The notes under the pieces: generated by a model
Seen by the model: only the letters and a program-made list of their open reading frames with translations
Told to the model about the DNA's origin: nothing
Databases searched by the model: none
Source of the DNA: Mesodorylaimus sp. YZB2_4
Lineage: Eukaryota > Nematoda > Enoplea > Dorylaimida > Dorylaimidae
DNA: 64,000 bases
Reading direction: 5' to 3'
NCBI GenBank assembly: GCA_030248295.1
Contig: JASANH010000285.1
Location: forward strand, 124,001 to 188,000
Translations under genes and position numbers: made by a program
In this document: positions 14,801 to 26,167 of the stretch, piece by piece
Numbering within the stretch: position 1 is the first letter of the stretch
Layout of the letters: each line of letters starts with the position of its first letter

Positions 14801-17800
14801 CAGTTCCATTGGTATCTGTATACGGTTTCAGTGGATCGGACGGATCGAGGGTGTACTGGATCGATAGACGCGAGGCGAAGGCCTTGGCGTCAGGTCCCAC
14901 CTTCTCGATGCGAATCCTCTCAATGACCAACGGATCCTCCAATGTGACCGACAACCAATTACTGCCGTTTTGATTCTTATTACCGCACCAACCGGTCGAT
15001 GCCATCGTGCTCAAACTGTACCCCTTGGCTGTGCCAGACGCCTTCAGCCTCGACGTAGGAATAGCATTTGTGTTCAGACCAATCGGATTGGCCACGTTGC
15101 ATACTGAAACAGAACTGGTCGAGAGTGTCGCAGGTTCGATTACCGCTCAAGGTTTGAGTTTAAGTTTGTCTTTTTCTCTTTCTAACATATCCCATCTTGG
15201 TATGCAGTGCCGACCCAAGAGTCCAAGAACTTACTCGACTGAGGTTCGTATCCATCCAAGCACTTGCAAGTGTATCCGCCAGGCAGGTTCTCACAGTGGG
15301 TCGACGACGGGAAGCAACCGGAAGTTCCTTCCGCGCACTCATCGATATCACGGCATTCTGGTGGCGCACTGAATGTTTGATTGGCCAGACATCGAATAGT
15401 GTCCGAACCAAATGCACGGAATCCAGGTCGGCATATGACTTTGGTGCTGTCCTCGAAATAATACTCTCGGTCAGTGCCGATGATGACCCCATCAGGCACC
15501 TCGGGCATTTCGATACAGCGTAGTTCTGGAAAAAGACACTTTCCATGATGGCCTAGGTGAGGGGTAGACGCGCTTACTTTTGCAGTACGGCTGCTCATCC
15601 GACCACAGGCCATCAGTTTGGCAGAGCAAGGACGGAACACCGATTCGGTAATAGCCAGGACTGCATTCATAATGGTATACAGTACCGTATCCTGTTCCAT
15701 CTCCGAACAGCAGCATTTTCTTGCCGTTGGTGAATGGTGGCAGGGCGGGGCACGTTTGAGCTGGACAAGAAAAGATTAATGAACTGACAGTCAACAGGGG
15801 GCACCCAGCTGGAGGAGTCCCTATGACCGCTGGTATCCCCGGACCCACAACCCACTTCAGGAGGATGTAACCCTGCCATCTGGTGGGTTATGAACAGAGT
15901 TAATGATCTCCTCTGGCTGGAACACGTCAGCCCCTCGGGTTGATGTTTCAGCCGCAGGTGAAGTCGTAAGACTCGCCTAGCTCTATAGTCAGTTTTTATC
16001 CCTTCTCTACCTCGTTCGCCAGACTGGTTACAAGAACCCGCATTTAATCTGTGGACATGAGGCACCTGCCTACCTTTGCAAATTGGAGGAGCCGTCCATC
16101 TTCCATCATCTTGACAAAATATTTCTTCTGTAGGTTTCCCGCTGGCGAAACTGAAGCCTTGATAACATTGGTACTTGGCCACACCTCCATACGTGACATT
16201 GGTGGCCGATACAGCAAACCCGTTCGGAATCTGCGGCACGGGTGAACAGTATCTGGCTGAAATGGAAAACATTTACTTTTGCAGAAGTGAATTGACCAGT
16301 GTGCGCCATGGCATCAGCATTTGCATATGCAGGACAGACACTGTGCAGGCATATCACGAGCCAAAACCAAGCACTCACGTTGACAGGCCGGAATCCTATT
16401 CTCGCTCCAGTGACCACCCAGCAGACACTGGATTTTGAAAGATGGTCCTTGGCCAGCAATGAATTCATATCCACGAGGACACGACACCAAGGCCTCGCTG
16501 CCAAACCCTGTGGCATTGCTGGACATGGTTATGCCATTTGGTGTTTTCCATTGAGGGCAATCTAAAAGCAGCGATTTGCAAATTAGAAATTTGAATCACT
16601 CGCACTGCTTACTGGTCGAAAATGTGATATTCCATCCCAAAGCATTCTTGACTGGGTTTGTCTTGAAGACGATGTAGAACTTTCCAGTCTTCGAAATCAA
16701 AGTTGATGGCGGCCTGGAGTTGCCACCGAACCCGTCCTTGGTGTGTAATGGGCTGCCCTTGGCATCGACACCATCATAAATCTGAAAACATCCGAGCACT
16801 AGCACTATGCACCAGGACAAAGATAAATGGCATCTACTTGTAAAAAGTCGTCGGGCATGACATCGAACCGGTTCACGGCCAAGGTGACTGGCTGAGCAGG
16901 TGACGTCGTTTGGGCTACTTGGATAGAATAAGTGCACAGTTGGGAATTTGGGTACGGGACTTGATTGTGGCCAGGAGAAGTGATTGTGCCGAAACTTTCA
17001 GCAATCACGTTGTTGCAGCCTGAAACAAGGCTCGTGAAATGCAACACAAATGACCACTATAGACCCGGCGGTGGAACAGTAAAGACCACTCGGCATCAAA
17101 ACTGATCCAACTCACCTTGCTTATAGCTCAGCGTGAACCCACGACCCGAGACAGCGTAGTTGGTGAAGAAGTAAATGTAGACCCTGCTTGCACTGGATAT
17201 GACCAGCTGGGATCCTTGAAATACGCCAGAATAACGTAAGAGGATGGGGGAGGCTGGACTGTCACCATCGTATATGATAATGAAGTCTTTGTTTTGTTCG
17301 ATCATAATCTCACCGACCTAGAAACACAAGCATCCTTGTAGAATCCAGCGCGACTGGTTGATTGCTGAAGGCTAAACGAGTGCTCAAAGACGAGTTCTGA
17401 GGGCAATCTTCCTGTCATGCCATGTTTTATCCATAGTCACACAATAAAACGTACACGAGGGCACAATGATTTGATGCCTCGGCAGGAGTCGAATCCTGCA
17501 ACCCTCGGTATGGCACTACTGAATTTTGATATCAAAGACCAGAAACTGTCGAGACCTTTCTACGTTCTGGGTGAAGAACCGCAATTTCTAAACCTTGGCG
17601 GGGCTCGAACCCTCTGCGAGCCCCAGAAGATTGGAAGCTAGACGCCTAACCAACTGGGCCATGTTGGTCACTTTTTCAGTCAGTAGAAATGATCTTTGGA
17701 TCCGTGAGGCAGGACGTGCTTGTGGCTCACGATCATAGGCAACCACGGCACACAAATGGGGAAGCACAAGCAAGTATCAGAAGGACCCATAACTACCCAC

Positions 17801-20800
17801 AATCACCACATTACCTCGATGGAGACCAGCTGTCCCTTCGGTGCTTCCACCAACCACACGCATTCCAATCCGTTCGGATAAGGATTAGGGAAGTTCGGTG
17901 ATGTCAATGTTTGGCTGTAGGTCTGGGCAGTTAGGATGCCACCGCAGCTAATCTGCACTGCTTTCCAACTGGCCTGGAATCCGCGCGCTTGCACTTCGTT
18001 ATCAGATCGGAATTTGACCGTTAGCATATTTGTGGACGAGGTCAAGGTCAGATGTTGCGGGTCCAATGTGCCAGACATGGTTGAAATGACTGCACTGGCA
18101 TTCTCCGCTGGCCCTCCATCCAATACGTGCACAATGTCAAAGTGACGTTCAGTTTCGAAAAAGTCAAACTGAAAACAGAAAGTTGTTTTTCTCACAGTCA
18201 GTTGCGGACCCGACTTGGAGCCACTCTTGTCCTGCTTGCTAAGTCCGCCCCACAAGCAGGCTGTGCGAGCAAATTCAGTATGACAAATCATACGAGTCGT
18301 GCGAAACTGGCAGCTGATAGCATTAGCTATGGATGATTTTGAGGCTGGCTTTTTAGCTGGTTATCCTTAAAATGGGATGAAAAAGCTCCACTTGTCATTT
18401 CCTCAGGTATTAAGGATCTAGACGAGCAACAAAGCCTTCCAGAGACCAGTGCAATCTAAGCACACCCCTTGGAGAGAGTTAAACCTCCGTAGGCATCTTT
18501 ACCATCAAGCATACCTCCCTTTCTGTGGTACGTCTACAGTCTCCTCTGTGCCCTGTGTCAGCACAGCAAGTCTCCTTACCTTCAACTGTATCCTCGTGTT
18601 TATGGGGCCTTCAATCAGCCATTTGCAGTTGGCGTTTGGCTTGTAACTAGACGGGTAATTGGGGGATTGGAAAGTACCCGATTCGCCTTTGTCATATCGG
18701 AGACAAGCAGCATTGCCCCTGGCGGCTGCAACAAAAGTTCAAGAGTGCAATGTTTGCAGTTTGTGAAAAACAGTGGAGCCAAACCTGGGCAATTGAGTTC
18801 ATCACTGAAATCACCGCAGTCGTCGAAGCCATCGCAATGAGCACGTTCACTTATGCATTTGCCATTGAGACAGAAAAAGGAGCCTGCAAGCACAACTGTC
18901 TGTTTTCTCTCACATTCACTGTTTGCAAGTCAGATTTTCTGTCGCTTTTAGCGCTACCCCAGTCTATCTAATTCAAATGTCGAAACCAGTTTTAGACTCA
19001 TCCTTAGCACCTTGATCTCACGCACCGAAACACTCGGCACTATCGAGCAGGACGTGTTTTTACCTGAAACTTGTTCTCTCCTTGTTTCTTTTTGCATGTC
19101 TGATCACTTTCTATCTACAGTAATCCTAGGTTTAGGTCTGATTAAAAAATGCCTGTTTCCGTCTTCTAAAGCATGCGGGATAGGAAACACATCCTGCTCG
19201 TTAGTGCCGCGTCACCGAAATCAAGACTTCACATGGTTTGAGATAACTGCTTGTCACTGGTAAAATATAGTTTCATTTAACAGGACAGACAGAAGCCTCT
19301 GATTCCAGCATGCGTCGTCTGAGTGTGCAAACCGTTCAAGCATAGATTCTTGAGAAACCCTCTTTTGAAATTTTCTCTCTCACAATTTTGTCACACTTCA
19401 TTTTGCATCTCCATCAAAATGTCTCGCGTGCAAAAAATCTTCCGACCCCATCTCGCCGAGCGTAAAGGTCGCATCAGCGTATCTGCCCTAACGGCACATA
19501 TGCGCATTTATGGTCGGTCAAATATTTTGTGTAGCAAATTTGAAAATATGTTTTGTGGCGAAGAGGGCGACGTTTCGGAAAGCGAAAGCGTGACCTTTTC
19601 TGTGTCGCGGTATTTTTCGCCCGCCTCGTTTAGTACATGTCTTTTGAAAAGTAAACGGATGTTCATGCGGGACCAACTCATGCATACTCACCTTTGACGC
19701 AGGCGGGCATTTGACACACGAAGGGTAAGAGTTCATTGCATACAGCGAACGACCATGTGAATTCTTCATCGCCCAATGTTCGATTAGTTGACGCCTGTAA
19801 AACCATGTGAATGGACACTTTTATGCTGCTCACTGTACAGGCGCGATTTGTAACAATGCAATGGTCAGCATGACATGTACATAGGGTCATGGTCGAGGCA
19901 GTGTGAAGTGTACGTGCTGTGTATTTGTAGCCTGTGCCTTGCTGATCAACACAGTAGTTGCCAAACTGAGCATTCCATCAGGCACCACACTGCACACTCC
20001 AACTCACCGTCACACAACTGCCCTTATTCGTGTTCGGTTGATCAATGTCCCAAAATCCGGCATATTTACTCACACTCGTGCCATCCGACCAAAGATAGGT
20101 TGGTGTAGAATTCTGGGCATTTTGGTTGAGTAGACCTAAGCGAACAAAAAGAACCTTATTTTTCCAGGCATGACACTTCAATTTACTGTCACACATTTCA
20201 TTGTATAAAAGGAACAAAATTGGTTTATTTTCGTTTTAGTCACTTTTAGATGCGCCAGAAAGAGGCCTATCTGGAATAGAGCGAGGACTCATCTAAGAAC
20301 AATCTTATCTTTGCTCTAGTTTTTCTCTTTTGTGCGAGTCCGCGCAAGTCGAAGAATATTAATCTCGACGAAGGCAAGAAGATCATGTTTCGAAACTATG
20401 ATTCAAAAAATGGCCGAAAGACGGAGACCGAATTTAAAAATGGCACGCATACACAAGATTGGTCTACATTTTCAATTTTATGAGTGGGAAATTTTTGATA
20501 AAAAAAGTGTATTTTCCACATCAATGATCTAATCGGGAAATTTCTGTTTTGAAGAGGAAAGTGGAACCTTGCAGACAGAAAATGAGGAAAGTGCATTTTC
20601 ATGATTATTTATAGAATCAGTGATCTTATGGAAGGCAAGGTGAGGTGAGGCGGTTGAAAAGCAAAAGAAGTGGGACCTGCTGGGGCAAAGGTCCATCTGC
20701 ATGCCTCCAATTAGTGAAAGCAGTGCGTGCAGCCCTGTACATTCTGTACCCTGTTGCCGGTACTCCTTCACACGACCATTATGGGCTGAGAGGGCAGACA

Positions 20801-22218
20801 CGCCCTACTCGACCACAGCAAAAGTGAACCAGGTCTGGTGTACCAATCGATATGAACATGTGCTTGACCACACGTGTTCACTCGAAAAAGCCAAGCCACT
20901 TTTCACAGAACTGTGCCGTGCATATTTCCTATTTTTGTTTGGGTCAAACAGCCACTCGGCCTTGGCGGCCAACAGCAAATCATATTTCCGTTCATATCTA
21001 TATCTGGAGAGGGAAGGAAATTTGTGCGCCAACGTGGTGTACGAGGTGAACGATGCCGCAAAAGTCACTCCTCTTCAGTCGGCTCACATACTTGGGCGGA
21101 GGGGCGAAGTAATCAAAACGGGCCTGCCAGTAAAATATGTCCATCAACTCTAACCGCGACCAGACATTGCATAAGAGACCAGCCGTCAACAACGTTCTAG
21201 TTACCGACAGCAGAAACTAAAAGACGCGATAAGTATTTGAGTCAGTTCAAGGTCCTTTTCTCGCTCGCCATCCATTCACCCCATCCACCCCTTGCAGCCG
21301 CTGACCCCGTTTATGAACTCATCAAAACCATTCCATCCATGACTCACACTTTACACTCACCTATCCAATATTCGGCGTATCCCAAGGCTCGTAAATGATT
21401 TCGAGCTAATTTCCCAACAAAACTATTCTCAGATGCGTCTTCGATTCGAGCCAATTGACTACCGTATCTGGAAAAGGAGGGGAAAGTGAATAGGGGCTGG
21501 GTGCGTGATAAATGTCGACGACCGATTCGGCGAATAAGTAAACGATTGACCGCCGCCAAGGTCAATCGAGAAGAGGTTGGATAAACAGCCGTTTACACCC
21601 GACATACCTGCTGCAGACTGCCAGGGCTTGCGGCCAAGAACGTTGCAATGCATACACGCGATAGCAACTCGGCGCTTTCAATTCCCAACCTGCAAGGGTA
21701 CACGTGATCACGTGCTCAGTGCAGCGGGGCGAGCTTACCTTCAGGACACACCAAATCGATATCCTTGAGTAAGAATTGCGTCGAAACAGAAATATCAGAC
21801 GGGAACGCGTTCAGCGAGGCACCGAGATCCTTCAAAAAGTATTTGCTGTTACACGGATCGGACTCGATGCATCCCAGATGCAGCGAGTGGTCCCAAGGTA
21901 CATCAAATGGCTCCCATCAAGTCAGGTTGGACAGACCCCAAAGACTCCAAACGCCATCCCTCTTCCTGTTCTGCCACATCACCGAGCCGCAGTCAAAGGA
22001 CGAAAGGCGGGAGCTCCATTTAAAAAACGGCTAAACCATAGCAGCATGGCCCCACATACATAAATGGTCTGGTACTGGTGGGAGCTCCGATCTAAAACAG
22101 GACCACTGGAGCCCAAAAGTCACTGTCGGTGCCAACTTACGTTGATGGAGTCTTGTGCAAGACCCGTTTGCCATCCAATGACCACAGTGGCCAGCACATA
22201 TAAAATGGACTTGGCCAT
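1244..22218 (-). CDS. uif: Uninflatable-like giant multidomain type I membrane protein
   Basis: Spliced gene of roughly 60 exons. The start ATG at 22218-22216 opens a 26-residue exon with a hydrophobic signal peptide ([16 protein letters not shown]...) and a GTAAGT donor. Domain order: C-type lectin, LDLa, three CUB, four sushi, EGF, discoidin, EGF, sushi, discoidin, two HYR, sushi, GCC2/GCC3 repeats, about 14 EGF, pentraxin/LamG, HYR, more GCC2/GCC3, two EGF, membrane span, cytoplasmic tail. This mix of lectin, CUB, discoidin, HYR and EGF modules on one membrane protein is that of Drosophila Uninflatable, an apical epithelial protein that modulates Notch; vertebrate SVEP1 shares some modules but is secreted. 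Most exons are phase 1 and one or two domains long, so they stay in frame. The last three exons (1631-1566, 1526-1416, 1314-1244) continue the tail past a TGA at 2029-2031 that lies inside an intron. The uif name rests on architecture, not alignment. Confidence 0.72.
4564..4650 (-). repeat. tRNA-like SINE head, intron of uif-like gene
   Basis: The minus strand shows an A box (TGGCCTGGTGGGTTAGGCG), a B box (GTTCGACTC) and a pairable acceptor (ACCGGCC with GGCCGGT). The anticodon-arm region (CCTCTCACG) matches that of a second copy at 33446-33528 on the minus strand. An unusually long variable arm and the dispersed occurrence favour a tRNA-derived SINE over a working tRNA gene. Confidence 0.55.
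5165..5250 (-). repeat. tRNA-like 3' half (SINE fragment)
   Basis: The minus strand contains a good B box (GGGTTCGATTCCCGC) and flanking stem, but the 5' half and A box do not fold convincingly. It lies in an intron of the uif-like gene. Confidence 0.4.
6600..9079 (-). other. uif-like gene: central run of about 14 EGF repeats
   Basis: Consecutive EGF modules carry the six-cysteine pattern ending in CxCxxGxxGxxC; several open with calcium-binding consensus ([20 protein letters not shown]). Exons include 9079-8885, 8827-8692, about 8634-8489, 8399-8197, 8140-7912, 7801-7672, 7585-7390, 7333-7206, 7159-7043 and 6909-6600. The intron near 8635-8691 is only about 57 bases. The block resembles the EGF array of Notch and Uninflatable extracellular regions. 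Confidence 0.75.
9139..11633 (-). other. uif-like gene: two HYR domains, sushi, GCC2/GCC3 cysteine repeats
   Basis: Exons 11633-11345 and 11285-11034 are hyalin (HYR) repeats with the usual D-x-x-P-P-x-x-x-C-P start ([21 protein letters not shown]) and ending in [10 protein letters not shown] or DTLGNQNSC. Exon 10809-10600 is a sushi-like domain. Exons 10392-10187 and 10131-9858 encode about 160 residues of unrecognised sequence, possibly a SEA- or GAIN-like stalk. Exons 9798-9643, 9535-9359 and 9303-9139 are GCC2/GCC3 (ephrin-receptor-like) repeats with CxxCPxxxYQ spacing. Confidence 0.7.
11687..13779 (-). other. uif-like gene: EGF, sushi repeats, second discoidin domain
   Basis: Exon 13779-13588 is a calcium-binding EGF ([16 protein letters not shown]). 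Exons 13530-13351, 13291-13073, 13017-12811 and about 12755-12615 are sushi domains. Exons 12558-12452, 12328-12128 and 11869-11687 form a second discoidin domain: [19 protein letters not shown], then [19 protein letters not shown] and a terminal LLGC. Between this block and the previous one lies a long intron (13780-14584) invaded by a non-LTR retrotransposon. Confidence 0.72.
13801..14400 (+). mobile_element. 5'-truncated non-LTR retrotransposon (CR1/Jockey-like RT C-terminus)
   Basis: An open frame of about 156 codons (13813-14283) encodes the region after the catalytic core of CR1/Jockey-type reverse transcriptases: [32 protein letters not shown] and [19 protein letters not shown]. No catalytic residues are included, as expected for 5' truncation. 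A short 3' tail rich in AACAGT/AACAG units ends at about 14395. It lies antisense in a uif-like intron and has no stops, so it is probably fairly young. Confidence 0.75.
14585..16561 (-). other. uif-like gene: four sushi domains, one EGF, first discoidin (F5/8C) domain
   Basis: Exons 16561-16379, 16256-16074 and 15760-15578 are each 183 bases, phase 1, and encode one sushi/CCP domain apiece, ending in the W...C pattern ([15 protein letters not shown]). Exon 15525-15235 joins a fourth sushi to a calcium-binding EGF starting DIDECAEG. Exons 15103-14802 and 14747-14585 form a discoidin domain: [10 protein letters not shown], the [17 protein letters not shown] strand and a terminal cysteine (MRLELFGC). 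The intron 15761-16073 carries a copy of a dispersed repeat. Confidence 0.75.
16613..18725 (-). other. uif-like gene: three CUB domains
   Basis: Exons 18725-18580, 18168-17815, 17317-17116, 17019-16838 and 16781-16613. Each CUB opens with a cysteine followed by the typical SPNYP-type strand ([46 protein letters not shown]) and later has a D-G turn motif ([30 protein letters not shown]). CUB domains bind protein ligands, often through calcium. All exon junctions keep frame. Confidence 0.75.
17592..17670 (-). repeat. tRNA-like SINE head
   Basis: Minus strand: A box (TGGCCCAGTTGGTTAGGC), B box (GGGTTCGAGCCCC) and a partly paired acceptor arm. The anticodon arm pairs poorly, so I call it a tRNA-derived repeat. 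A further B-box-like stretch lies at about 17476-17510. Confidence 0.5.
18785..22218 (-). other. uif-like gene, N-terminal exons: signal peptide, C-type lectin domain, LDLa
   Basis: Exons read from the sequence: 22218-22141 (signal peptide), 21910-21739, 21689-21608, 21467-21361, 20135-20008, 19794-19692 and 18883-18785. Phases are consistent throughout. The lectin fold starts at [16 protein letters not shown], continues through [14 protein letters not shown], and ends at SCVT and the FVCQMPAC cysteine pair. The LDLa exon shows the calcium-cage pattern [16 protein letters not shown]. The 800-base intron 18884-19691 holds no recognisable gene. Confidence 0.75.
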
Positions 22219-25200
22219 ATTCAGGGGCAGAGAAGGGGCCTTTGTCTTCTTGCTCACCCTTCTTCAAATATGGACAAAACGAGAATTATTCTTGCGATAT
22301 ACTTTCAGTGCGGTAATAGAGAATACGGTAGAATAAACTGGGCGTCGTCGAATGCCCTCTTCCGACTGGCGGGACCGGGCCCGTGTCGGTAAACGACCAA
22401 AACGAGACGGGTGTCACAGACCGACGACCTCGATTCATGACTACATGCCTTATGTGCTGGCCACAGTGCAAGGGAAAGTGACGAAAATGTTCCAATCTTG
22501 GTTAAACTTCTTCTGCCTTTTGCCTAATAGTCGCCATTCCGTACAAGGCCGTACGCTTAGGCCCACCACTCCTCACTTCCGATACCCAGCCGCGTACGAA
22601 ACAGAGCTGACACGCAATCACCAGCAGGGCGTGCAGAACGTGCTCGACATTCCGAGAAAGGCGAGAAAACTGTTTTTTGCAGTTACTCAGAAAAGACTAA
22701 ACAAAGGACGCGGATGGGGAGACACTGGGGCGCGGTGAGCATACAGAGGAACAGTCCGTGTCAAATACTGTACACAGCTGAGAGTCGACTGCAAACAGTC
22801 GAGTGTCAATGGTGGGTCAAGGAGGGCTTGTTGGGTCGGATCGTGGGAGTACTCGAAGGAGCCTAACTCTTGATAACTCTTGATCACTGCAGACAAACGC
22901 GTGCAACAAGCTTCTGAGAACTCCGACTTCTTAGAGTGGTTTCGTAAAAACTTTGACCACCGTTTTGTGATTTTTCGTTTGGTCGCTTTGTACCTGAGTT
23001 GACGCATAGCGATGGGGTCCCAGTCTGAGGATCTCGGTAACTGGGGCCATTTTCAAAGTTCTGGAGGCATGTCCCAAAGGACGGTCAGGCTTACTGTTAG
23101 GATGCCTTGAGATTGAGCACAAGTATCAACTGATGGTAAAACTAGCCCCTGGTCTCCATTTAGTACTGGAGCTCCATAATCGCTAGTTTAAAGACTCAGA
23201 CTTTAATGCAATTTCGATCAAGTCTGTTCGTGCCTCGCAAATCAAAAATCAAAATTTGCGGGAAATTCAAATATTTAAGCATACTTTTTGAGGTATACTC
23301 GCATTTCCTTCATCCAAAAAGCACCTTTGTTCTAGTATCTTTCTGCTGTCTGTTTATCACACCAAAGACAAAGACTTACAGTCCCTAGGATGAGGGCATA
23401 GATAGTACACACACAACACATGGATGTACAAAAGTAAGCAACGAAAAAAGAGGCGCGAAATTTAAAAGCATTGGAGGCGCGAAATTCTGAATCTTATCAT
23501 GTGAGCCATAGCGACTAAACATTCGGTGGGCCAATCCATAATCTGACTCAAATATTGCTTGTAGATCGGTTCGACTAGTGACCCCCAACGTCAGTGAAGA
23601 AGACAGAAAAACTTTTTGGAAGAGATAAACTAAAAACTGTGAGATTTTTAGCTAAAAATGAGCCATGTGGTGATGGAAATGTGTGATACTCAAATGGCAG
23701 TGATAGCAGAAGAATATGGTCGAATGATGGCCCTCTTTGCTGCGGACAAAACTTATTGAAACTTAGCCAAGGTAAAACCCTGAAACGTGATTTTAGACTG
23801 AGTTAGTCCCTCGGAACCCTAAAGCCCAAAGTAGGTACCCTATAGATCGTGCGAAGCGACACTTTTGGGTGAACTGACTGTAAAAAAAGAGCCTAAGACG
23901 TCGCATCGCATCGAACTATACTTCTAACTTGGGAACACAGAAACTGTACAAATCGCTATAGTCAAGGTTCATCGTCGAAAAATTTTGAAAGTGGCCGAAA
24001 AAAATGGACAGGGAACTTTTTTTTAGCAGGCCTGCTTACTCTGCTGGCAGAATATTTTTTGGACCAACGCCCAGTTTTCCTCACCGATCAGCTGTCAGAC
24101 TTTCTAGGTAAGCAAGGATGGACCACAACACACAGCAGCGTCCCTCTGCGTATCCTCATACATACATAGGAGCACCTGCAAGCGAGGGCATCCTGGACTG
24201 CATACCGACTTCTTGGGACGATGGCGGGTGGACTGTGAACCCTTCCGCTATTCGACAGCCGCGACTGTTTTCTCGTTTGGCTTCCGTCACTCCACTCGAA
24301 ACACCTCTGGCAACACCAGCCACGGCCTGGCGTGTAAGGTCAGCGAGGGTTTATGGCTCGCAACCCGACCTCCATCACCGGTGATCGAACCCCGGGACGA
24401 GTCGCCACTCGCTCCCAAGCAATACCGAGAGACATGCTGCCGCTGCACCACCGCGGCCGCATGATGGCGGAGTTGAATACTGCTATGGTCAAAGTAAAGA
24501 CTCTGCAGGCGAAGGCTGATCGTGAGTATTTTAAAAATTCTGTCTATGAGAATTACAAGAACGTTTTTAAAAAATTTCCTGCAGACCCCCAATGGCTAAT
24601 GTAGTCAAAATATTGTCACGGTCATGTACTCGTATGACCAGACCTGGTGTCATACTGTACTGTAGGTACGCCATTATACGCTGTACTGCATAAGACATTT
24701 GATTGTCGCAGGCATGGATCATTTGTAAATGCTGCAGATTAGCAGAACTAGTAATTGGTAGTTATGCACTCTGGCTAGCATGCCCACGCGTGACAGTTGC
24801 CTGACTCCGTCCTGGCAGTCTCTGAGGATGACATGTCAGTCGAGTGCTAATCCTAAATCCCCACTTACAGAAATCCCAAGGGTCCATGGTGCCATCACGT
24901 CGTTTCTCGGGGCTCAGTAAGGCAGGATTCTGTAGCAGCAACTCGCAACAGTCATCAGAGTGACAGCATTCTAAATCACTTGATCAGATTTTTATGGGCA
25001 GGCCTCCATGCACAAGAAATCCAGTTTTGGTATCACTTATTCAAACCAAAACAATCGGAATCCTAGGATTCAACTATCGCCTTAAAAATTATTTAGCTAT
25101 CAGAAACTGCACTGTATGCAGCGAGCGAGTGTCCACAAAAGCTTATCGTGACGACGTGTGAACATTCATATCACAAATTTAAATTTGGCGCTTTAATCTC

Positions 25201-25299
25201 CCACCTATAGCAAATGTCTGCTAGAAGCGGCAAATCTCGAGTTTTACAGCTAGGGATTATTTTTGCGCCAAACTTGGTAGTAAATCTTCAATTACGAAA
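22219..25299. other. Intergenic region between uif-like gene and MRPS24
   Basis: Divergent intergenic region of 3.1 kb that should hold both promoters. I see no conserved coding sequence. A tRNA B-box-like stretch occurs on the minus strand near 24385-24400, and an open frame at 24353-24604 has no recognisable homology. Confidence 0.5.
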
Positions 25300-26167
25300 A
25301 TGAGCTCGTTTTTTCTAAGAAACCCTTTATCATGCGTCACTGTGCGTCATTCATTTTTTCCCGATATCGTTTCACCACGATCAATTTCGACATCGAGCGT
25401 GCTGCTGAAAACATCTGCCGGCAAACACAAAGTGCAGTCCTGAAATTAATTTTTTGTGAATCTATATTTCTAACTAGTTCTTGATTTTAGACTACAAAAT
25501 TTAAGACGAAACCGCTAACGTACGAAATGGCCGTTTTACCGGATTACATTGGCGTGAGGAAATCATGGCTAACTTGGAATACGAGTAAGAAATGGTGTCA
25601 TTTCGGTTTTGGAGGTTGAAAAAGTGCGAGATGCCCTGAAACTTTCGTCTTTGATGGTCTTTGTTTGGTTGGGGATAAGAATTTAATGAATCGCGACCTT
25701 TCTCTAAGAACGATCATTTTTGTATTTTTTTCCTGAATTCCATGCATTTTTTCTTCCATCACCAGTCGTATTGCATTTCGATTTGATTTAAAAATATTTT
25801 AATCTTTTATGGCCAATTTTCAGGCAACTTGGAAGGGTTTGGTATTCGTCAAGGTCGTACTGTCGCCGAGGACGAAATCGTACGACGATTCGTGCGTGGA
25901 ATTTGGCACGATTTATTTACGGACGAAGTAAAACCTGAAAACTTTTTCTTTTTTAGATAATAGTTTGATCAGTTTTAGATCATTATCAAACGACGAGGCA
26001 ATATTGTCATCGTAGCCGGATTGGTCCAGCAGAAATTACCCGTACGCAAAATGTACTGGCTGATTGGATTCACAGAAGAATTATTGGGCTATATTTTAAA
26101 ACAGCCTGTCAAATTTGAAATTCAATCAGTGCTTAACAAATCCGATGTCATTTACACTTACGTTTAG
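25300..26167 (+). CDS. MRPS24: Mitochondrial small-subunit ribosomal protein mS24 (MRPS24)
   Basis: Four exons: 25300-25431, 25491-25584, 25824-25927 and 25979-26167, with consistent phases, giving 172 residues (the human protein has 167). The start MSSFFLRNPLSCVTVRHSFF looks like a mitochondrial presequence with basic and hydroxylated residues and no acids. The body matches the family: KPLTYEMAVLPDYIGVRKSW corresponds to the human PVTYEEAHAPHYIAHRKGW region; then NLEGFGIRQGRTVAEDEIV, IIIKRRGNIVIVAGLV and the C-terminal FEIQSVLNKSDVIYTYV. The product is a structural protein of the mitochondrial ribosome small subunit. Exon 1 was placed by phase and presequence character and is less certain than exons 2-4. 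Confidence 0.88.

Noticed and set aside
24118-24604. Overlapping plus-strand open frames
   Set aside because: No conserved motif, and part of the region resembles a tRNA-derived repeat.
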